From NORP259 sp041398705 (GTDB lineage Bacteria > Planctomycetota > UBA1135 > GCA-002686595), in assembly GCA_041398705.1 (NCBI GenBank), contig JAWKUI010000001.1:620001-684000 (forward strand): a stretch of DNA of 64,000 bases, given 5' to 3'. Numbering within the stretch: position 1 is the first letter of the stretch; each line of letters begins with the position of its first letter. Shown here piece by piece: positions 54,852 through 62,457 of the stretch. Below the pieces are notes generated by a model. It was not told the origin of the DNA. It saw nothing but the letters and a program-made list of their open reading frames with translations, and searched no databases. Both the position numbers and the translations under genes were made by a program.

Positions 54852-55748
54852 TCAGATCGTTTCGCTCATCTCCGCCGTGCAGCGCCCGTAGGCTTCGGAC
54901 AGCCGCTTCGTGACGGGCCCGATCTGCCCATCGCCGATGCGCCGGCCGTCGATCTCGACCACGCCGGCGAGCTCGCCCATCGTGCCCGTGCAGAAGACTT
55001 CGTCGGCGCGGTGGAATTCTGTGAGGGAGAGATCCTCCACGCGGCAAACGGTGCCTTCCTTTTGGCACAACTCAAGGACCACCGAACGCGTGACGCCTTC
55101 TGGGCAAGCCACCGTGCGCGAGGTCGCCAATTGCCCGCCGTGCACCAGGAACAGGTGCGTAGCATTGGTTTCGGCCACGAACCCGCGGGTATCGAGCATG
55201 AGCGCATCGTCGACGCCGGCGGCGTTGGCTTCGACCTTGGCCAAGATCGACTGCAGCAGGTTGTTGTGGTGGATCTTGGGATCCAGGCAATCGGGCGAGA
55301 AACGCCGCAGCGAGCTGGTGGCGAGCCGCAAGCCCTTCTTGTCGTAGACCGGCGCCTTGTGTTCCGCCAGCACGATCAGCGTCGGGCCGGCCTGGTTGAG
55401 GCGCGGATCCATGCCCGACGTGACCTTGAGCCCGCGCGACAGGGTGAGTCGGATGTGCACGCCGTCGTGCATGCCGTTGGCTTCGAGCGTGCGCCGGATC
55501 TCCGCGCGGATCGATTCCTGGCTGGGAATCGACGCGAAGGCCATGGCTTTGGCCGAATGAACCAGGCGATCGAGGTGTTGCTGGAGACGGAAGATCTTGC
55601 CGTCATAGACCCGCAAACCTTCCCAGCAACCATCGCCGCCCTGCACCAGCGAATCAAAGACGCTGACCTTCGCTTGCCCCCGGGGCAGCAGTTCGCCGTC
55701 GATGTTGACGAGGATGTCCTGGTTCTTCGGATTGAAGCTCTGCTGCAT
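54852..55748 (-). CDS. Class IV PLP-dependent aminotransferase, branched-chain type (IlvE-like)
   Basis: The 298-residue product is a fold-type IV aminotransferase. VSVFDSLVQGGDGCWEGLRV and the PLP-binding Lys158 in CLDPKIHHNNLL are diagnostic, and EVFCTGTMGELAGVVEIDGR is the usual C-terminal substrate loop. It probably transaminates branched-chain or D-amino acids; sequence alone does not separate IlvE from D-alanine aminotransferase or aminodeoxychorismate lyase. It follows a sulfotransferase-like gene by only six bases, and the two are probably one operon. It is convergent with the cyanophycinase-like gene. Confidence 0.88.
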   Translation of the reverse strand: MQQSFNPKNQDILVNIDGELLPRGQAKVSVFDSLVQGGDGCWEGLRVYDGKIFRLQQHLDRLVHSAKAMAFASIPSQESIRAEIRRTLEANGMHDGVHIRLTLSRGLKVTSGMDPRLNQAGPTLIVLAEHKAPVYDKKGLRLATSSLRRFSPDCLDPKIHHNNLLQSILAKVEANAAGVDDALMLDTRGFVAETNATHLFLVHGGQLATSRTVACPEGVTRSVVLELCQKEGTVCRVEDLSLTEFHRADEVFCTGTMGELAGVVEIDGRRIGDGQIGPVTKRLSEAYGRCTAEMSETI

Positions 55749-55754
55749 GGAGGG

Positions 55755-56495
55755 TCAGGGTTTCAGGGCGTGGGTCGCGAGTTCGTCGTACAGGGCCTGG
55801 CACGTGTCGAGAACGGGCTGCAGGTGTTTGGGCAGGTCGATCGCGCGCTCGCGATAGGGTTCGAAGTGGGTCGAGCGGTTCGTGTTGGCGTACCAGTGCT
55901 CGCCCCAGCATCCGTCGGTCGCGCGCGGCCCCGCTTCCCAGCGCAGCATCGCGGGATCGGCAGGGATGCCGAGGCGTTCGCACAGCTTGGGCAGCATGGA
56001 CTCCGGATGGTTCTGGATGTCGCGGGCGTCGACGACGGGCGGGTCTTGCCCAAGTTCTTCCCGCACCCAACGCAGGATGCGCACCTCCTGCGGCAGTCCG
56101 GTGTCCATAGCTGTCACCTCGGGCCCAAGGCGATCGGTGAGCGAGGCCAACATCGGGCCGGGATCGCGGATCAGGAATCCGTGCCGGAATCCGCGCAGCC
56201 AATCGAGTTCGATGGGCTCGAGCAGATGGTGGCACATGTGCTTTTGGTACCAGATGGCGCGGCCGTGGGGCACGGGCCCGGTCAATTCGGCCGCCACCTT
56301 GCGCCAATCCGGTTCGTGCTTCTGCAGGATTTCTTCGCGGCCAGGGTGCGGCAGGCCGGTTTCGGCCAGGTAGTAGGCGTACAGCGGCTCGTCGCTCACC
56401 CAGGTGTCCGCGCGGGCCCCGAAGGAGCGCATCAGGGCGGTGGAGATGTTGCGCGGGCCGGACCAGAGGGCAATGCGCACGGGGGGGGCGGACAT
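55755..56495 (-). CDS. Sulfotransferase-like P-loop protein
   Basis: The 246-residue product has a sulfotransferase-type P-loop start (RIALWSGPRNISTALMRSFG) that would bind the 5'-phosphosulfate of PAPS, then FLIRDPGPMLASLTDRLG, matching the 3'-phosphate-binding region. Proteins of this type often neighbour, or are mislabelled as, branched-chain aminotransferases. The substrate is unknown. The gene starts six bases after a TACAAT hexamer (minus strand) and is followed within six bases by the class IV aminotransferase, suggesting a joint role on an amino-acid-derived metabolite. Confidence 0.82.
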   Translation of the reverse strand: MSAPPVRIALWSGPRNISTALMRSFGARADTWVSDEPLYAYYLAETGLPHPGREEILQKHEPDWRKVAAELTGPVPHGRAIWYQKHMCHHLLEPIELDWLRGFRHGFLIRDPGPMLASLTDRLGPEVTAMDTGLPQEVRILRWVREELGQDPPVVDARDIQNHPESMLPKLCERLGIPADPAMLRWEAGPRATDGCWGEHWYANTNRSTHFEPYRERAIDLPKHLQPVLDTCQALYDELATHALKP

Positions 56496-56501
56496 GGCGG
56501 C

Positions 56502-56507
56502 ATTGTA
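56502..56507 (-). promoter_or_regulatory. Putative -10 element of a leaderless promoter (TACAAT)
   Basis: On the minus strand TACAAT is followed by six bases (GCCGCC) and the ATG at 56495. Confidence 0.6.
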
Positions 56508-56620
56508 GGCCCGGGCTTGGATCCGTGCAGGCCGAACGGCGACAGATCTGCTGGACCCGGCGGGACCGATCGCAGGTGTTACGATGGACCCCGCGCCGGC
56601 TGGCGCGCACCCGAACCACC

Positions 56621-57715
56621 ATGAAAGTGCTGCTGCTGATCCCCTTGATGTTCGCCTGGGTCTCCTGGAGCCCGGTGCGCTCCGTCAGCGACCCCAAGAA
56701 GGACTGCGCGACCTGGTGCGACAACATCGAAGCGATCAATCAGAAGCACCAGAAGAGTCCGGGCAAGCTGCGCGAGAAGGATCTGGCGGACAAGCTTTCG
56801 TTCAAGGCCAAGAAGGCCCTTGAAGCCCTGCTCGCCCTCGAGGATCCGGCGGTGGCAGTGCCGCTGCTGCAGCAGGCGGGCGAGGCTGCGCTCGACCTTG
56901 CCCTGGTCGAGTCGTTCCAGGCGATCTGCGCCCGCATGGAGGACCTGCAACCGGATTCCTCGGACGCCTTGGGCAGCGCCTATGCCACCGACCGCTACCT
57001 GTTGCGTGGCCTCGGCGGCCTCGACGAGGACTACCTGCGGCACTTTGGCGCGGTCCTCGATGCCATCCTGGACACCTATCGCGAAGTCTTCGGCTTCACC
57101 GAATGGAGCAAGGTGCCCGGCAAACTCCTGCGAGTGCGCATCCACGTGGTCGAACGCATCATGCGGCCGCCGCACTTCGCCCCAGAGTTCCCGTTCCACT
57201 CCGAGATCGACTTCCCCGTGGTGGACACCGATCGCCTGCGCAGTCCCACCGCCGATGGCAAGTTCCTGCTCTACGGCCTGTGCCATGAACTCGGCCATGT
57301 GATCGCCATGTGGGGTCGCCCGGACTTCGAAGAAGATCATCACGCCTGGGCCCACTACACGGGTTGCGTGATCGTCGAACGCCTGAGCAAACGGCCAGAC
57401 TGGGAGGAGAATCCGGAGTTCAAGGACCTGGGCGACAAGAAGTGGCGTTCGCTCGACAGCCTGCGCGAAGAGGTCAAAACAACTGCCCCGGGCTTCGACT
57501 CCAAAGACGCCGTGCAGGCCTTCCTGCTCAAAGCCCACGACGAACTCGGTCCCGCCGCCCTCGGCCGCGCCATCAACTTCCACGACGAAAAGGACAAGCG
57601 CCGCCGCGTCAACCACGTGCGCTTTTACACCTTCGAGGAACTGCGCTCGGGCCTCGAGGAAACCGTCGACAAGCACCTGCGCAAGCCCATGGAGGGCTGG
57701 TGGCCCAGGGGCTGA
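56621..57715 (+). CDS. Secreted HExxH zincin-like protein, unknown family
   Basis: The 364-residue product has a hydrophobic N-terminus (MKVLLLIPLMFAWVSWSP) suggesting export. The middle is helical. HELGHVIAMW at residues 222-231 gives the HExxH zinc motif (His222, Glu223, His226), and a histidine-rich EEDHHAWAHYTG follows about 15 residues later, which could supply the third ligand. I cannot assign it to a peptidase family. The C-terminal third is charged and helical (DEKDKRRRVNHVRFYTFEEL). The frame is open upstream to 56525, but only the 56621 start gives a signal peptide. It is divergent from the sulfotransferase-like gene. Confidence 0.8.
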   Translation: MKVLLLIPLMFAWVSWSPVRSVSDPKKDCATWCDNIEAINQKHQKSPGKLREKDLADKLSFKAKKALEALLALEDPAVAVPLLQQAGEAALDLALVESFQAICARMEDLQPDSSDALGSAYATDRYLLRGLGGLDEDYLRHFGAVLDAILDTYREVFGFTEWSKVPGKLLRVRIHVVERIMRPPHFAPEFPFHSEIDFPVVDTDRLRSPTADGKFLLYGLCHELGHVIAMWGRPDFEEDHHAWAHYTGCVIVERLSKRPDWEENPEFKDLGDKKWRSLDSLREEVKTTAPGFDSKDAVQAFLLKAHDELGPAALGRAINFHDEKDKRRRVNHVRFYTFEELRSGLEETVDKHLRKPMEGWWPRG

Positions 57716-57812
57716 TGGATTGGGGGGGCCGGCAGTCGATTCACAACACCGATTCCGAGCCCCACGGTAGATTACTCCAATCTCCCGGCCTGACAGACCC
57801 GATTCCCTCCCA

Positions 57813-59159
57813 ATGTGGCCTATGCAGATTTCCAGTTCGGCTTCCCTGATTTCCGCCCTCCTTCTCAGCGCGGCCCCGTTATCTGGCCAGGGCGGCGATA
57901 CCTGTTCGAGCCCCACGATCATCACCGGATTTCCATCCGTGTACTGGGATTCCGGCTACTACCACCACAATGCCATGTCGCCGGGCAGCCCGTGCGAGGT
58001 TTCGCTGGACTACGACGACCATTACTACCGCTGGACGGCTCCGGTCGACGGCAACTACCAGTTCGACACCTACGGCGCGACGTGGGACTCACAGATCGCC
58101 ATTTACGATGGCATGGATTGCTCGGCCACCTGCCTAGCATTCGACGATAGTTCGTTCGGGTTCTACAGCGGCATCCAGTTGGAAAACGTGCAGGCCGGCC
58201 ACGTCTACCTGATCCGGTCGGCTGTGCAAGATGTCTCGCATCCGCCGTTTGGTGGTTTGCGCATCACCCTGGTTGAGCCCGGTTGCCTGGTCACCGAGGA
58301 TGATCGTTTCGAGGATCCGAACCTGTTTCACGAGCAGGTTCCCATCGGAAATGGCACGTACACCAACCTGAAGCTGCGCACCCTCGACTTTGACGGCTAT
58401 CTGGTTTGCGTCGGGGCGGGGGACACTTTGCAGGTGGACGCATTGTTCAGCAATGCCGAGGGAAACCTGGCGTTGGGGCTGTTGGAGCGGATTCCTCTGC
58501 CGGGCGGCGGATACTCAGACCAATACGTCGGCTACGCCAACAGCAACGATGACAATGAAACGCTGGCTTGGACCAACGACACGGGATTCGACCGCAATGT
58601 CTGGATCACCTTGTCGTTTACCGTTGGGCCGGAGACCTGTGTCGACTACTCACTGATCGTGGCGGGCGCCGGTGGATGTGGTTTCACTTCCACCACCTTC
58701 TGCGATCCCATGGATCCGAACACGACGGGCCAATCCACGTTGCTCAGTGCGAGCCCATCGGCAAGCGGGGGGGCCGGGCTGCACCTGGAGATCACCCAAG
58801 GCCCGCCGAACCAATTCGGCTACATGCACGTGGGCACTGGAATCAGTGATCCGGGCTTGCCGATAGGCGGGGGCCGCTTCTGCTTGGCCATCGATGCCGC
58901 CAACCGCTACGGCCGCTACAACTGGGCGGGTACTCCCATGAACTCGGTCGGCATCTTTGACGCCGCAGGGGTGTTCCAGAACCTTGTCGGGACATCGACG
59001 ATCGGCACCGGTTTCGACGTTCCCGTGGACATTCCGATTCTCGGCATCGACAGCACGTACATCGGCCTGATCGGTTCCTCCGCCTGGCACTTCCAGATGT
59101 GGCACCGCGAGTCGAATGGAGGCTCGAACCTCTCGAACGGCCTCACTGTGCAGTTCTAG
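57813..59159 (+). CDS. Secreted protein with PPC-like domain and recurrent C-terminal module (tandem copy 1)
   Basis: The 448-residue product has a signal peptide (from M1 at 57813 or M4 at 57822; SASLISALLLSAAPLSG). Residues about 30-160 resemble a bacterial pre-peptidase C-terminal (PPC)-type beta domain: GDTCSSPTIITG, DGNYQFDTYGATWDSQIAIY and VYLIRSAVQD. A second beta region spans about 165-290. From TFCDPMDPNTTG (Cys297) to the end is the recurrent module, with NQFGYMHVG, RYGRYNWAGTPMNSVGIFD, QNLVGTSTIGTGFDVP, WHFQMWHRES and the ending LSNGLTVQF. The next gene is a close paralogue. The function is unknown; binding to surfaces or polymers is plausible. Confidence 0.87.
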   Translation: MWPMQISSSASLISALLLSAAPLSGQGGDTCSSPTIITGFPSVYWDSGYYHHNAMSPGSPCEVSLDYDDHYYRWTAPVDGNYQFDTYGATWDSQIAIYDGMDCSATCLAFDDSSFGFYSGIQLENVQAGHVYLIRSAVQDVSHPPFGGLRITLVEPGCLVTEDDRFEDPNLFHEQVPIGNGTYTNLKLRTLDFDGYLVCVGAGDTLQVDALFSNAEGNLALGLLERIPLPGGGYSDQYVGYANSNDDNETLAWTNDTGFDRNVWITLSFTVGPETCVDYSLIVAGAGGCGFTSTTFCDPMDPNTTGQSTLLSASPSASGGAGLHLEITQGPPNQFGYMHVGTGISDPGLPIGGGRFCLAIDAANRYGRYNWAGTPMNSVGIFDAAGVFQNLVGTSTIGTGFDVPVDIPILGIDSTYIGLIGSSAWHFQMWHRESNGGSNLSNGLTVQF

Positions 59160-59195
59160 GCGGTTGGGCCCGGGGCCTGAATCGAACCTATGGCC

Positions 59196-59238
59196 GGAAT
59201 GCCCACGGGGAAGAGCCCGGTGGGCATTCCTTCGTTTT
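59196..59238 (+). terminator. Rho-independent terminator
   Basis: GGAATGCCCAC pairs perfectly with GTGGGCATTCC around a 13-base loop and is followed by TTCGTTTT. It separates the two tandem paralogues into independent transcripts. Confidence 0.85.
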
Positions 59239-59342
59239 GACCGACTCGAGGGCATTGGGCGGCGCTCCAGGGCGATTTCCGGCCCGTTTCTGGTTCCTGA
59301 CTACAATGGAAGTCCCTGCCGGAACCGTCAAGCCAACTTGCC

Positions 59343-60686
59343 ATGAAGCGATTGAACTGCGCGCGAACGGTATCCCTGGTGTCCGCATTGCTCTGCAGTG
59401 TGGGCAGCGCGGTAGGACAGAACGGGGATTCTTGCTCCAACGCCACGCCCATCACCGGATTGCCCAGCCTGACCTGGAATACGGCCAACTATCACCACAA
59501 CCCATTGAATCCCGGGGGCCCTTGCGAGATTTCGCTGGGTTTCGATGACCGCTACTTCTTTTGGACGGCGCCCGCGGGCGGCAACTATCAGTTCGATACG
59601 TTGGGTGCCACCTGGAACACCGAACTCTCCATTTACGATGGCAGCGATTGCTCGGCCGCTTGCCTCGCGTTCGATGACGGCATTCTCGGCATGTTCAGTG
59701 CCATCCAGATCGAGAACGTGCAGGCCGGTCATGTGTACCTGATCCGATCCGCGGTCCAGGATGATCCGCTTCCCCCGTACGGAGGTCTACGGATCAGGGA
59801 GGTCGAACCTGGCTGTCTCTTTTCTGAGGACGACGCGCTCGAAAATCCGGGCCGCTACGACGACCAGGTTCCGATCGGGAATGGCACCTACTCCAACCTG
59901 AAACTGCGCTATCGGGACCTCGACAGCTTCTTGGTTTGTGTTGGAGCCGGCAGCACCCTGCAGGTCGACGCCTTCTTCAGCCATGCCCAGGGGAACATCG
60001 AGCTGTTCGCTTACCAGCGGATTCCCTCCGGGCCGGGCTTCAGCGAGCAACCCGTTGCCTTCGGCTCCAGCACGACCGACAACGAGACGATGGCCTGGAC
60101 CAACAACACCGGCTTTGACCGGGACGTGCGGGTCATCGCCGCGCACCACCTGGGCCCCGACCACTGCGTCGACTACACCCTGCAAATCGCGGGGGCCGGA
60201 GGCTGCGGATTCGTGGCTGGTCCCTTCTGCGATCCCATGGATCCGAACTCGACGGGCCAGCCGACCCTGCTCGGCGCCACGCAAGTCGCCGGTTCCGGTT
60301 CTGGCCTGCACCTGGAGATCACCCAAGGCCCGCCGACGCAATTCGGCTATCTGGTCGTCGGCACCGGCATCAGCGATCCGGGCCTGCCGATCAGCGGAGG
60401 ACGCTTCTGCCTCGCGCTCGACGCGGGCAACCAATACGGCCGCTACAACTGGGCCGGCACCCCGATGAACTCGATCGGCATCTTCAATGCAGCCGGCATC
60501 TTTCAGAACCTGGTAGGAACGTCGGCCATTGGCACTGGCTTCGACGTTCCAATCGACATCCCGATCCTCGGCCTCGACAACCCGTTCATCGGCCTGGTCG
60601 CTTCGTCCGCCTGGCACTTCCAGACGTGGCACCGCGAGTCGAATGGCGGTTCGAACTTCTCGAACGGCCTGACCGTGCAATTCTGA
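59343..60686 (+). CDS. Secreted protein with PPC-like domain and recurrent C-terminal module (tandem copy 2)
   Basis: The 447-residue product is a close paralogue of the previous gene along its whole length. It has a signal peptide (VSLVSALLCSVGSAVGQ), a PPC-like N-terminal half (GGNYQFDTLGATWNTELSIY) and the module from PFCDPMDPNSTG (Cys296) to FSNGLTVQF. The DNA is most alike in the 3' 450 bases. It appears to be a tandem duplication that has diverged mostly in the N-terminal half. It has its own terminator and probably its own promoter (TACAAT at about 59302, 35 bases upstream). Confidence 0.87.
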   Translation: MKRLNCARTVSLVSALLCSVGSAVGQNGDSCSNATPITGLPSLTWNTANYHHNPLNPGGPCEISLGFDDRYFFWTAPAGGNYQFDTLGATWNTELSIYDGSDCSAACLAFDDGILGMFSAIQIENVQAGHVYLIRSAVQDDPLPPYGGLRIREVEPGCLFSEDDALENPGRYDDQVPIGNGTYSNLKLRYRDLDSFLVCVGAGSTLQVDAFFSHAQGNIELFAYQRIPSGPGFSEQPVAFGSSTTDNETMAWTNNTGFDRDVRVIAAHHLGPDHCVDYTLQIAGAGGCGFVAGPFCDPMDPNSTGQPTLLGATQVAGSGSGLHLEITQGPPTQFGYLVVGTGISDPGLPISGGRFCLALDAGNQYGRYNWAGTPMNSIGIFNAAGIFQNLVGTSAIGTGFDVPIDIPILGLDNPFIGLVASSAWHFQTWHRESNGGSNFSNGLTVQF

Positions 60687-60697
60687 TGCACTTGCAG

Positions 60698-60729
60698 CGG
60701 TCCGGCGCAGGCAGGGGCCGGGCCGTTTT
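60698..60729 (+). terminator. Rho-independent terminator
   Basis: CGGTCCGGC pairs with GCCGGGCCG (one G-U pair) and is followed by TTTT, 12 bases after the stop at 60686. Confidence 0.7.
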
Positions 60730-60730
60730 G

Positions 60731-60736
60731 TACACT
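60731..60736 (+). promoter_or_regulatory. Putative -10 element of a near-leaderless promoter (TACACT)
   Basis: TACACT is separated from the ATG at 60744 by seven bases (GCCACCC). It begins immediately after the T tract of the upstream terminator. Confidence 0.5.
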
Positions 60737-60743
60737 GCCACCC

Positions 60744-61208
60744 ATGGGTAAGAAGTCCAGCAGCAAGCGCGGGCCCGCGTCCGCCTCGAAAGCGGAGCCC
60801 CGCCTGCTCGCGGGCGGCAATCCACAGATCGCGAAGGGCGAAGGCCCCGATGCCGTGCGCGCGTACATCGACGCCATGCCCGGCTGGAAACACGCTACCG
60901 GTGAGCAGATCCACTCCGCCATCGTGCGCGAGCTCCCCGGCATCCAGATGGCCGTCAAGTGGAACACCCCCTTCTACGGCCTGCCCGGCCAAGGGTGGCT
61001 CGTCGCCTTCCACTGCCTGACCCGCTACATCAAAGTCACCTTCTTCGCCGGCGACCAGCTCGACCCCGCGCCACCGATCGAAGCCAAGCAGCCCGGCGTG
61101 CGTTATTGGCACGTCACCGAAGCGCAAGACCTCGACGCCAAGCAACTCTCGCGCTGGCTCCACCAATGCCGCGAACTCACGGGGTGGGTGACAGGGGACA
61201 TTGCCTAG
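60744..61208 (+). CDS. DUF1801 family protein
   Basis: The 154-residue product matches DUF1801 (YdhG-like): VRAYIDAMPGWKHATGEQIH, then AVKWNTPFYGLPGQGWLVAF and YIKVTFFAGDQLDPAPP. The first 30 residues are a basic tail (MGKKSSSKRGPASASK). The family has a small SRPBCC-unlike alpha-beta fold and unknown biochemical function; it is often found with stress genes. It stands alone, between a terminator and a convergent GlcG-like gene. Confidence 0.88.
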   Translation: MGKKSSSKRGPASASKAEPRLLAGGNPQIAKGEGPDAVRAYIDAMPGWKHATGEQIHSAIVRELPGIQMAVKWNTPFYGLPGQGWLVAFHCLTRYIKVTFFAGDQLDPAPPIEAKQPGVRYWHVTEAQDLDAKQLSRWLHQCRELTGWVTGDIA

Positions 61209-61236
61209 CGGTCGTTCCCGCAGCTTCCGCAGGCGG

Positions 61237-61283
61237 AAAAAGAGCGCGCCGCAACCCCTCGGAGTCGGGGGCTGCGGCGCGCT
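61237..61283 (-). terminator. Rho-independent terminator of the GlcG-like gene
   Basis: AGCGCGCCGC pairs with GCGGCGCGCT, extended by further C-G pairs. On the minus strand it is followed by CTTTTT. It lies 28 bases beyond the stop at 61311. Confidence 0.85.
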
Positions 61284-61310
61284 GGGATTTGGGACCCGCG
61301 GGGATCGGGA

Positions 61311-62099
61311 TCAGCGGGCGATCGGGTGGCTTTGGGGCAGGTTGTTCACGATCGCGGTGGCTTCGGGGGTGGTGGCGGCGTGGCCCCAGCCGCTGGCGCT
61401 GGTGCCGGCGGTGATGTCGAGCACCATGTTGTCGTCGCCGGTGGGGCTGACGCCGCCGGGGATGTGGTCGAGGCCGAGGCGGTCGCGCAGTTTCCAGGCG
61501 ATGACGTGGTCGGCGACGGAGCTGTCGCCGCTGACGCCGAGGGCGCCGATCAGTTCGCCGGAAGCGTTGTAGAGGGGCAGGCCGCCGCCGAAGACGTTCA
61601 CGCCGCCGATGCGGTGGCCGAGCATCGGGTCGTGGCTGGTGCCGAAGTCGGCGAAGTCACCGGCGTAGGCAACGGTGGTGTCGACCGGGTTGCTGGCCTG
61701 CAGGCCGTAGAGGCTGTTGCCCGGCTGCACCGCGGTGAAGAGGTTGGCGGTGGAGAGGGCCAGACCGGGCAGGCTGAAGGCGTTGGCGGTGTTGGCTTTC
61801 TGGGCCGAGATCACGCGGCTGCCAGGCCATTGGTCGCCGGGGTTCTCGCCGGAGCGCGTGACGACCACGACGTTGCCGGAGCGGTCGACCACGGAGGCCC
61901 ACATCTGAAGGCCGAAGCCGCCGTTGGCTTCGGCGACCACGGCGCGCAGGGCGTCGGTGACCTGCGCGTGACCCGGCAGATCGCCGTGGGTCATGAGCGC
62001 GTGCGGCGCGTTGGGCTGGCTACAGATGGATTGGCAGGAGACGGCGAAAAGCGAGCTGGCCGCGAGCAGCGGCAGGCTGAGGAGCGAGTTGAGTTTCAT
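61311..62099 (-). CDS. GlcG/HbpS-like lipoprotein
   Basis: The 262-residue product starts with MKLNSLLSLPLLAASSLFAVSC, a lipoprotein signal with lipobox AVSC. The rest fits the GlcG/HbpS (heme-degrading or heme-binding) family: SVVDRSGNVVVVTRSGEN, ISAQKANTANAFS, and HRIGGVNVFGGGLPLYNASG followed by IGALGVSGDS. In the family these proteins bind heme or small molecules and form octamers; the extracellular lipoprotein form suggests a ligand-binding or sensing role. No adjacent two-component system is present. A strong terminator follows. Confidence 0.85.
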   Translation of the reverse strand: MKLNSLLSLPLLAASSLFAVSCQSICSQPNAPHALMTHGDLPGHAQVTDALRAVVAEANGGFGLQMWASVVDRSGNVVVVTRSGENPGDQWPGSRVISAQKANTANAFSLPGLALSTANLFTAVQPGNSLYGLQASNPVDTTVAYAGDFADFGTSHDPMLGHRIGGVNVFGGGLPLYNASGELIGALGVSGDSSVADHVIAWKLRDRLGLDHIPGGVSPTGDDNMVLDITAGTSASGWGHAATTPEATAIVNNLPQSHPIAR

Positions 62100-62457
62100 G
62101 GGTTCAGAGGGCAGGAACGCGTCCGCGATTGGGTGCGGAACGGCGTGGGGCGAAGAGGATAGCGAGGCGCGCGGGGTGAAGAAACAGGCCATGGTTCGGT
62201 CGCAGCAGGGATTGCCTTGTACGGAAGTGGTGCGCCGCAAGGACTGTTGCAATTCGCGCCACATCGATGGAGCTCCGGCGAACACGGGTACCGCCGTGCA
62301 GCGCGCAACGCGCATGGAGCAAGGGCTGGTGAGCCGCCTGAGTAGGTTCCGCGTTGGGTGAACGGGCGAGCGGCGCGCTCCTGTTGCAAAAAGAATCAAC
62401 CGCCCCCGGCCAAGGGCCGAGGGCGGTTGAAAAATGCCGAATACGGGCGGGATGCGC
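62100..62457. other. Intergenic region of 358 bases
   Basis: No gene is supported. It contains the upstream region of the GlcG-like gene (a TATCCT hexamer on the minus strand about 55 bases before its ATG) and the terminator of the aldolase gene at 62388-62429. Short ORFs crossing it have no signal, domain or typical start. Confidence 0.5.
62388..62429 (-). terminator. Rho-independent terminator of the aldolase gene
   Basis: CAACCGCCC with CGGCC pairs with GGCCG and GGGCGGTTG across a short loop. On the minus strand it is followed by ATTCTTTTT. It lies 29 bases past the stop at 62458. Confidence 0.88.
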
